Assembly: GCF_037102585.1 (NCBI RefSeq)
Contig: NW_027043838.1
Coordinates: 1,054,001 to 1,118,000 of the forward strand
Length of the DNA stretch: 64,000 nt
From: Saccharomycopsis crataegensis
Taxonomy: Eukaryota; Ascomycota; Saccharomycetes; Ascoideales; Saccharomycopsidaceae
Reading direction: 5' to 3'
In this document: in pieces, positions 51,493 through 59,174 of the stretch
Numbering within the stretch: the first letter of the stretch is position 1
How the letters are laid out: each line of letters begins with the position of its first letter
Made by a program: the position numbers and the translations under genes
Notes under the pieces: generated by a model
Databases searched by the model: none
What the model saw: the letters and a program-made list of their open reading frames with translations, nothing else
What the model was told of the DNA's origin: nothing

Positions 51493-52029
51493 GGTCTACA
51501 TGCAGAAAAGAGGAAAAATAAAAACAAACAAATTATGCATTGGTGTAGAATCAGCAATAGCAGAAACCATATCTTTTCATTTACGCTAGGAATAAATCCC
51601 AGCTGATGATCCAGGGATCATGAGTTTGGTAAATTAACCCAGACTTGACACTTTTAAGGTTGGCGCGATTTTTTCTTTTTCTTTTTTTTTTCATAATGCA
51701 TCACTCCGGGGGTCATCATCTTTTATTGGAAGTTACAAGCTCTAGTCTAGTAGGAAGAATCAAGAAAAATTAAAAACAACAAGAATTTATTTACCACTGT
51801 GGCGAGATATTTTGAAAGAATTAATTTAAGAAGGGTCTTGCATGGATTATCCAACCCTTTATTTTATGTATATATAGAGCGCGTATTTGTTGTCATGCTA
51901 GCCGTCGGTTGCAACGGCCATACGATTAGAAATAGGTTCTACAGAGAGTATGATGCTGCGTCGGAAACTTGTTATTAATTGTAGAAAAGGTTAACTAGTT
52001 ATCTTCTAACTGGTTTCATAAATTAAACA

Positions 52030-52180
52030 CGATCAACTCCCGGACTAGTTGATTTTCAAAAAGTAGATTTCACTTTCTATTACACAAAGGAATCACAACT
52101 GGTGAAGTAAGTGTGTGGGCAGTGGTTGAACCATTCGTCAATGGTCAGTATGAGAGAATTGCACCACAATGATGGTACAG
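52030..52180 (-). mobile_element. Decayed element fragment, copy B of an inverted pair
   Basis: Minus-strand counterpart of 50615-50795 (shared blocks AATGGTTCAACCACT, AATAGAAAGTGA, ATCTACTTTTTGA). A small hairpin (ATCAACT...AGTTGAT) lies at its low-coordinate edge, about 52032-52053. It is a relic of an unidentified, probably once coding element. Confidence 0.5.
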
Positions 52181-53289
52181 TACCCATCATTTGTGGTGTT
52201 CCGTGAGGGATGAAGTATTTACAATAATAAACCGATTTTAGTCTTGGAAAATATAATTTTAAAAGGAGGTAGTATATTTTATGGTCCCATGTAAGGAGGT
52301 CTACAGCCCAACAAATAATAACGGGGAAAAAATGAAGAAAATAGAATAGGAGTACGAAAGAAGAAAACATATCGGTAATATTTCTCTGATAAAACATCTG
52401 GTTTTTGAGAAGAAGCATCTTGCGTTTGATGAGGGTATGATCAGAATTTTTTTTTTTTTTTACCCTCCTGTCGGAAAATTACACAATTGTTAAACAGGAG
52501 CCAAGCTTGCAATTTTTATACACAGGAAAGTAAGAAGGAAGTATATGAGAGGGGGCGCAATAAGGAGTGGTTTAATTGGAACAGTATCCCACCAGGTGAT
52601 ACTTTTTGATACAATATATATAAAATCATGCAAAATATTTCACGGCATAGCTTCTTACCTATAGATAGATCACACTTAAACCATAGTGACGTAAATAGGG
52701 GTAAAACTAAAAAGAAGTCTTGATAATAGAAGAAACGTTTGCACGTGATATGCAGAGGCCGTAGCTTCTTCTTTTCTTGTTGTGTTTTGTGTGTAGTGAA
52801 AAAGGGGACAGGGACAAAAATATGGATATGCGTACTTATGAGGTCGCGTGTCTTTATATGTCCACGAATGTTTGTGAGAGGCTACAAGAGTGGCTCATGG
52901 TGCCTAGATTCGCAAATTCTCAACACCTAGGCAAAACCTACACGTCTAAATCTTCTGGAGAAAGGAATACTATTATAATATAAATTGCACATGTGATTTA
53001 AAAACTTTTCTCCTTTTTGTTTTTGTTTTATTTGGGTTTCCTTGCCACCGCCAGCTGCAGTAACTAGCACCCATATAAAGTAAAAACCAAACAATTCAAA
53101 AAAATACTCTTACAGATTTCCTACCAGCAGATGTTTTCTTGAAAAACTCAAGGGAATGCCGAAACCATTTACGCTATAGATACTCTAAGCAAGCCCAACA
53201 TTTTCATAATAACTTGATTATCAATATATCTCTCCTTTTTTAGATAAATACTCTATATAACTCCTATTCATAGCTACGTTCTCCTAACT

Positions 53290-53526
53290 GGTTTAGTGGC
53301 TGGTTTAGTAAATGGTTTCCAGCTAAGATTCTGTCTGCCAATCCCTCAGGATCCAAACTCACCCAATTGGGTAGCCTCCTCAGCCCAAAGCATCGATACA
53401 ATAGCGCACAACACAGAAGAAGAACAAGGGCCACCTCTCGGCAACGAAGATCCGACCTGTTGTATCCCTCGGGAGTGCCCTACGATGTACTATAGGAGCG
53501 TTGTTTGGTCATATGATACAATGTAG
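53290..53526 (+). mobile_element. Decayed coding-like patch sharing PSG-x-PYD motif with 17.2 kb
   Basis: Less AT-rich than its surroundings, it contains ATCCCTCGGGAGTGCCC at 53464 with TACGAT following. The stretch 53464-53486 aligns with 17180-17202 at 20 of 23 positions. The differences are mainly silent in the frame that reads PSG(V/M)PYD. This suggests two old copies of one coding element. Family unknown. Confidence 0.4.
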
Positions 53527-53862
53527 GACGCGCCCTCGGAAAAGTCTTAGTATCTCGGAGCACGATGAACTTTCATGTGCCTTCATGCACTCAACGCGGT
53601 CTTCAGCACCTCAAAGGGCCGCCCTTTATATATGATTTTATTTCCTGGATTATTTTTGATTTGGAAAAAATTCTTTTTGTTTTTGTTTGTTTCCCGTGTC
53701 AATCCTAAACCTCTAACCTCAGTCATTCTTTACAAGAAACCGTAACTTAATAGTTCCAGACCAATCGTTTATCTGTTCTACTCAGCCAATCGTTATCCAT
53801 ATTTCAATCACTTTCGTTTTTTAAGAACTTAATTCTATCAACTAAAACCACGTATACTTACA

Positions 53863-54342
53863 ATGCAATTCACCAAACTCGCCTTCACCTCTTCTCTTGT
53901 CGCTGCAGTCGCCATGGCCAATGAAGACACTACCACCACCTCTACCGTCGTCATTACCAAGACTTCTACTTTGGCCCACTCTCACGGTTCTGCCACCACC
54001 GACTCTTTCACCACCACCGAAACTTCTGTTTCTTCTGCCGCCACATCTTCCGTCGTTGCCTCTTCCGTCGTCGCTAGTTCTTACAAGTTTGACTTCTCTA
54101 ATGCCACCTCTGGCCACTCTTACAACGCCTCTTCTTTCTCTAACAACACTGGTTCTATCAGCAACGTTTCTACCCCAGCCGCTTACTCTTCTTCTAACAA
54201 CGGTACCTACCTCGTTAGAAGAGAAGCTTTGCCAAGTGAAATCGCTCCAGTTATCACTTACTCTGCTTTTGGTAACAAGGTCGGAACTGCCACCGGTGTT
54301 TCTGCTGCAGCTCTTGCTCTCGTTGCTGGTCTTTTGTTATAA
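53863..54342 (+). CDS. Small Ser/Thr-rich secreted protein, probably GPI-anchored cell-wall protein
   Basis: The 159-aa product has a signal peptide (MQFTKLAFTSSLVAAVAMA), a Ser/Thr/Val-rich body for O-mannosylation with several N-glycosylation sequons (NATS, NASS, NNTG, NVST, NGTY), and a C-terminal hydrophobic tail (GVSAAALALVAGLLL) after a small-residue zone, fitting a GPI signal. A dibasic RR-EA site near residue 124 could be cut by Kex2. Codons are strongly biased to GCC, ACC, GTC, TCT and AAG, unlike neighbours, which points to very high expression. A TATA box (TTTATATATG, about 53625) lies 230 bp upstream. No named family was recognised. Confidence 0.85.
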   Translation: MQFTKLAFTSSLVAAVAMANEDTTTTSTVVITKTSTLAHSHGSATTDSFTTTETSVSSAATSSVVASSVVASSYKFDFSNATSGHSYNASSFSNNTGSISNVSTPAAYSSSNNGTYLVRREALPSEIAPVITYSAFGNKVGTATGVSAAALALVAGLLL

Positions 54343-56546
54343 GAGTCTTATACTATTCCTAAGAAAACTACCAACAGAAAGAAGTAACAATCACAACATA
54401 ATTACAATCAAAACATCCCATTAACTGCTCATATCCACCAACACCAATCCCTTCGATAATTTCAAATTCAAGACAAATAAATCAATCAAAACTTTTGAAA
54501 ATCTAATGTTATTATTTTGCTTTTTCCAATATTCTCTCAAACCTTTTCATTTTTTGACTTTTCCAGCTATCCATATGATGAAATGAATTAGAACACGACA
54601 CTATTCTATTATAGACTTTTTATCCCTTCTTCTTGGATTTAAAGGAATCAGTGGTTTATTTTATTGTTCCTTTTTATTCTTCTCTTTCATGATTTTTTTC
54701 AAAGCGGAGTTTTTTTCATTTGTCTTGTTTCACCTCCTATGTCTTTATTATTTTGTTGCTTGCTTAACTTTTTCTGTTTATTGTTTCTTCTATCCTATAT
54801 TTTAGTTCTTGATTGTCTCTACTGACTATGACTTAACCGGTGATAATTGTCAAAGGAGAAACAGGCTGGATTTTTTCCTTTTTTTTTTCATGAAGTTCCT
54901 TAGCTCGTTTTATTTGATTCAATTTGGTTTGCGTCGATTTATTTACATGGGTTTGGAAAGTCTTTCTGGAAAGCAAGATGAGAAGAAGAAAAAAAGAATA
55001 TTAAACATTAGATAATCCAATTTGTTGTTCATTATTATTTCATCTGCTTTCGTGACTTCTTTTGTGGGTTATATCTGCTTTATTTTCAAACAAACCTCTT
55101 TGTACTTTTATTTTAGATTTAGTTTTTTTTTTTTTTCAATAGCTTATTTATTTCAATTTCTTATCATTGATATCCGGTGTAAGTGATTTTCTATTAGTAT
55201 TTTGGTTTAGCCTTTTGCTGAGAAGTATCAATATTGGAATGGATGCTATATGAAATACAAAAGACATTGATATACCAATTAATAATTATCTCTTGAGTAA
55301 AGATGGATCGCGCTTTCCCTCTCCTCTTAGTTACTCCCAAAAAAAATTTTCTTTTTTAGTTCATGGTTTTTCCAATACAATACACAGACACGCCACGAAA
55401 AATTGTAGAATAATGCAGAACAACAAAGACTAAGCTATCCAGGCCTTTGGCTAATCATGGTTTATTGATTGGAAACTCTCTGAAGAATGCAATAAATTAA
55501 CACATCTGCAAAATAATCAAACATAGACGGTTCGCAAGTTCTTTTTTTTTTTCTCCTTATACTTTCTTGAGCTGTATTTGCTGATCTTGCAATTAAGGCA
55601 CCGTTTGAAGGCTCGCCTTTCAAATCTTGAGGCTTTGATTGTATACATATTCAATTATCATCTAGTAGGACAAGACGCGCTTTTTAAAATAACCAATGAT
55701 TGCTTGGAGTGTATTTTACATTCTTTAATTCTTCTAGACACCAATCTAATCCTGAGTTGCCCAGGGATAGTATTCTTCGTCAGAGCATCCAAACATTAAC
55801 AACTGGCGTATCAAACCGCAGCCGAAACGTCAGCTAATTAGCATACCCTGAAGTAGTTTGAAACAATAGGTGCTCCCTTTTCCGTGGACATGGTTATAAG
55901 CGAGAATCAGTATTGTAGATCCGGATGCACTAGAGAAATCTCAGAAACCAGCAAGGGACATGCCGAGTAATAACATTTAAGTAAGATACTCATGTAGTGT
56001 GGTGCGGTGTGTTAAGAGTTCTTGCCCCATCCAAAAGATAAATTTGTAGAATAGTAGCATTATATCAGCCATGAATTACCTAAACGATTATACTAATCCT
56101 GACATATACTTCTTTGGAAATCCCTGCTTGTATATAGATTTGAGGGCGATTAAAGCTGATCCCACTTTTTAGGAGAGACTATGACAGGACAAGCAGAATT
56201 TGAGAGCCCACGCTTTTACAAAGCTTTATTCAAGGAAATAGTGCTCACCAGTTGGTAGCCAAATGATAGAGCACAATCCATAGTAAGATGATTATAGGAA
56301 TCGCTATCTCAAAATCACCTTGAAGCCACGTGCTTATACACACGTGATCAATTTATTACTTTTTTTCCTTTATCTTTTTTTTTTTTCTTTCACAGTTTTC
56401 AGGTTGATGATGGTTTCAAAGCGTTATAACGTCGGTTAAGGAACAGATAAAAGTAGTGCTAGATTATTGGATTTGATCCAAATATAAATAAAGGCCAAAT
56501 AAAAGCACTCTAATTCTACTGTGGAGTAACTTCCCGGATTAACTAA
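54343..56546. other. Gene-free stretch GPI-type gene to TAZ1
   Basis: 2.2 kb without a convincing gene. 54450-55150 is T-rich, probably a 3' region. 55550-56250 has a few short open frames without family likeness. Two CACGTG sites (56327-56332, 56341-56346) lie about 200 bp before TAZ1. Confidence 0.5.
56327..56346. promoter_or_regulatory. Paired CACGTG sites before TAZ1
   Basis: Two CACGTG palindromes, centre to centre 14 bp apart, lie about 200 bp upstream of TAZ1, in a layout much like the pair before COG2. They fit dimeric bHLH factors such as Cbf1. Confidence 0.6.
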
Positions 56547-57794
56547 ATGTCATTTCCAGATGTACTCCAACGAGGAAATGATTTTCTCAGTGAATATCCA
56601 AGAGACCTGTCTTTTTGGAATCCTTTGAGTAAACTCACCTGTCTTGCAGTCATCGGTGCTTCTAAGGCATTTGTATATTCTGCCTACAAACCAAAGATCT
56701 TTGGACTTGAAAAACTTGATGATGCCTTAGCGAAATCGAAGAATGAAAATCGAGGTCTACTTACAATCATGAACCATATGAGTGTGGTTGATGATCCTTT
56801 TCTATGGGGGATTTTACCATTTAGATACTACAGGGATGTTGATGCTATTAGATGGGGGCTCGGGGCCTCCAATGTATGTTTTACCAACAATGCCTTGAAA
56901 TATTTCTTTAGTTTGGGCAAAGTTCTTGCAACTGAAAGATTCGGGCGTGGTCCGTTCCAAGGATCTATTGATGCTGCAATTAGAATCCTCTCCCCTGACG
57001 ATACCTTGGATTTAGAGTATTATCCAACCTGTGTACAAGCGAATATCAAAAAATCATCAATTCAGCGACTCGCCAAACCAGAATTCATCAGTGACAAAAT
57101 TAAGCCGTCATCCACGGTTATTGAAAAACTCAAACAATCATCGCCCATTCAAAGATCTCGTCCAAGCTGGTTCCACATCTTCCCTGAAGGATTTGTCCTT
57201 CAGCTTGAATCACCACATTCAAATTCCATGCGTTACTTCCACTGGGGGGTCTCTCGTCTTGTTTTAGAAAGTACAAAATCGCCAATTATATTGCCAATTT
57301 TCTCCACAGGGTTTGAGAAGATTGCTCCTGAGTCGGCAGCGGAATCTCCACTTGAAAGATTCTTGCCTCGCAACTTCCGTCATGAAATCAATGTGATTTT
57401 CGGCGACCCAATCAATGATGCCATCATTGATGGGTTCCGTGCCGAATGGCGTAAATTGGTGGATAAGCACTATGACCCAGCAAATCCTTTTGATTTGAGT
57501 GAGAAATTGAAGTTTAGTAAGGAAGCCGAAGAGCTAAGAAGCAGAATCGCTGCGACTCTTAGAGAAGCAGTGGCTGAAATCAGACACAATGCAGGAAATT
57601 TCCCAGTCGAAGACGATAGATTTAAAAGCCCTGCATTTTGGAAGCGTTTCACCCTCAGTGAAGGTGAAAGTGATCCTGATATTAAATTCATTGGTAAGAA
57701 CTGGGCAATCAGAAGATTACAGAAGTTTTTGCAAGACGATTTTGATAAACAAGTGGAGGTTGCCAGAAAGGAAGAAGAAGAAAAGAAGCACTGA
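56547..57794 (+). CDS. TAZ1: Tafazzin, cardiolipin-remodelling acyltransferase
   Basis: This 415-aa mitochondrial transacylase remodels cardiolipin. It aligns with S. cerevisiae Taz1 (381 aa) from the first residue (MSFPDVLQRGNDFLSEYP). The acyltransferase motif NHMSVVDDP (H77-x4-D82) is intact, followed by IRWGLGASNVCF, the membrane-binding GPFQGSIDAAIRILSPDDTL, FPEGFVLQLE and PIFSTGFEKI. The C-terminal DPDIKFIGKNWAIRRLQKFL is family-typical. Residue 25 is written CTG where Taz1 of S. cerevisiae has Ser at the aligned place. An insertion of about 30 residues near 180-200 explains the added length. Confidence 0.95.
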   Translation: MSFPDVLQRGNDFLSEYPRDLSFWNPLSKLTCLAVIGASKAFVYSAYKPKIFGLEKLDDALAKSKNENRGLLTIMNHMSVVDDPFLWGILPFRYYRDVDAIRWGLGASNVCFTNNALKYFFSLGKVLATERFGRGPFQGSIDAAIRILSPDDTLDLEYYPTCVQANIKKSSIQRLAKPEFISDKIKPSSTVIEKLKQSSPIQRSRPSWFHIFPEGFVLQLESPHSNSMRYFHWGVSRLVLESTKSPIILPIFSTGFEKIAPESAAESPLERFLPRNFRHEINVIFGDPINDAIIDGFRAEWRKLVDKHYDPANPFDLSEKLKFSKEAEELRSRIAATLREAVAEIRHNAGNFPVEDDRFKSPAFWKRFTLSEGESDPDIKFIGKNWAIRRLQKFLQDDFDKQVEVARKEEEEKKH

Positions 57795-58031
57795 TGGTAG
57801 GCTTTAAATTTTGTGTATAGTGTAATATTTTACAATCATGATAGATTAATATTCAAAGCAAACGAAAAGGAAAGAAACGTAATTAATCGACACCTTAGGC
57901 AAACAAAACAATTTTTTTTAAAGAAAAAATAGAGAGAGTGTGAGGGAAAAAAAATATGACATGTAGGAAATGATATGAAATAAGAACTAGTTTACATAAA
58001 AAATAGACAAAAAGTATGGTAGGAACCGTGA

Positions 58032-58793
58032 TTACTTAGCAGCCTTGACCAAATCCATAAATTTCTCTTTTGATATTTCATTCATTTTCTCTTCTTTCTT
58101 ACCGAAAAGCATTTTCTCATCTTTGACTTCATTTTGGGCCCCTACCTGGGTGGTCAAGATAGCATTGAATAACTTGATTACCCCTCTTTGAGCAGTTTTC
58201 TTCAATTTACGCTCGTATTCCAAAACTTGCCTGGCATTGCTGGCCTCTGCTGATGGTAAAAGATTGGTGATATGAGATTTTTCATTTCGAAGCTTCTTTT
58301 CGGAGTTCAAAATCTTCCTGGCTTTCAATTCAAGCTTCTCATCCTGCTTCTGTTTCAATATGCTTTTCTTTTGACGTACAAAAATTGGATCAGCACGATC
58401 ATGAGCCTTCAAATGGGAGTTAAGAAGGGCCCCAATGGCATTAGAAAATGATTCAGTACCATCATCGTTCTTATGACGCTTTGGTTTATTGTTTCTGTGA
58501 GGAATATCTCCATCATCTGGTTTTTCATCATCACTATCATCGCTGCTACTTGCCTGGTCAAGGTCAACTTCGTCATCATCGTCTTCTAATTCATCAACAT
58601 CTTCATCTTCCTCTTCACTGTCATTATCATCATTATCATCATCATCATCTTCTTCTTCTTCTTCTTCGTTTGATATTGACTTGTCTTCCTCAATATCTTT
58701 TTCCGGTAGACTTTTAGTTGGTTTAGCTGATTTGTCTTGAAGCTTCTGCTTCTTTGCCGTTATTCTGATACTTCCTTTGCTTCCTGAAGCCAT
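58032..58793 (-). CDS. RRP15: 60S ribosome biogenesis protein Rrp15
   Basis: The 253-aa nucleolar protein fits Rrp15 (250 aa in S. cerevisiae), a pre-60S factor needed for 25S and 5.8S maturation. A basic start (SGSKGSIRITAKKQK) is followed by a long Asp/Glu tract (~40-85). The conserved core is FSNAIGALLNSHLKAHDRADPI and KARKILNSEKK, then YERKLKKTAQRGVIKLFNA. The start is the first ATG. It diverges from KAR3 across a promoter carrying RRPE- and PAC-like motifs. Confidence 0.92.
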   Translation of the reverse strand: MASGSKGSIRITAKKQKLQDKSAKPTKSLPEKDIEEDKSISNEEEEEEDDDDDNDDNDSEEEDEDVDELEDDDDEVDLDQASSSDDSDDEKPDDGDIPHRNNKPKRHKNDDGTESFSNAIGALLNSHLKAHDRADPIFVRQKKSILKQKQDEKLELKARKILNSEKKLRNEKSHITNLLPSAEASNARQVLEYERKLKKTAQRGVIKLFNAILTTQVGAQNEVKDEKMLFGKKEEKMNEISKEKFMDLVKAAK

Positions 58794-59174
58794 TTTTATT
58801 AAATGTTCTTAATAGTTATTAATAGTTATGTTATTGACACTATTAGAAAACAATCTCTAGTCAAAGAAGATGCTAAAAGTGTTTCTTTTATTTAAACTAA
58901 TACTACCTTAAGTGTACGGGGAAAAAAAAAAAAAAAAAAAAAATTTTCAAAGACCTCATCTCCTCGGTGCGCATAGTAAATGTTTTTTTTTTTTTACACC
59001 TATCGTTCCTTATACTTCGAAGCAGGTTCTGAATCATCGGTGACCGTTCCCTTCGCTGCCAAAAATACATGCCAGGAATTTTTGGAGTTCACTTTCAGTC
59101 AATTTCTGCTATTTTCCTTCTTTTAGAATCTTCTTATTAATGAATTGTTTCTTTTCCAGGACAGAAGGAGTACA
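58794..59174. promoter_or_regulatory. Divergent promoter RRP15/KAR3 with RRPE and PAC motifs
   Basis: AAAAATTTTCA (58939-58949) is an RRPE element and CTCATC (58955-58960, GATGAG on the RRP15 strand) is a PAC core. They are side by side about 150-165 bp before RRP15, as in ribosome biogenesis genes. A poly-A precedes them. A pyrimidine-rich acceptor-like TTTCTTTTCCAG lies just before the KAR3 start, but no donor was found. Confidence 0.65.

Larger units (their letters stand above)
46613..53862. other. 7.2-kb gene desert between HMG-box gene and GPI-type gene
   Basis: No intact gene, tRNA or rRNA was recognised in 7.2 kb, while the rest of the window averages about one gene per 2 kb. The left part (46.6-49.5 kb) is AT-rich with many T-runs and could be a long promoter. 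The right part (50.4-53.5 kb) holds short relics: an inverted pair of about 150-180 bp (50.6 and 52.1 kb), the 49-bp repeat copy 2, and a coding-like patch at 53.3 kb shared with 17.2 kb. A CACGTG lies at 52742-52747. Confidence 0.6.

Noticed and set aside
51880-51910. Imperfect palindrome (GCCGT...ACGGC) as a possible replication or centromere element
   Set aside because: Short stem with a small loop, single copy and no supporting context.
53842-54424. Overlapping frames of 91 and 175 aa at the GPI-type gene
   Set aside because: They are shadows of the strongly biased codons of the 159-aa protein, low complexity (Leu/Ser/Pro or Gly/Arg), and lack a signal peptide or family.
55578-55799. 73-aa frame upstream of TAZ1
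   Set aside because: Starts from TTG or an internal position, and has no family likeness or promoter-like leader.
59100-59174. 5' untranslated intron of KAR3
   Set aside because: An acceptor-like TTTCTTTTCCAG is present, but no GTATGT/GTACGT/GTAAGT donor or CTAAC branch was found between RRP15 and KAR3.
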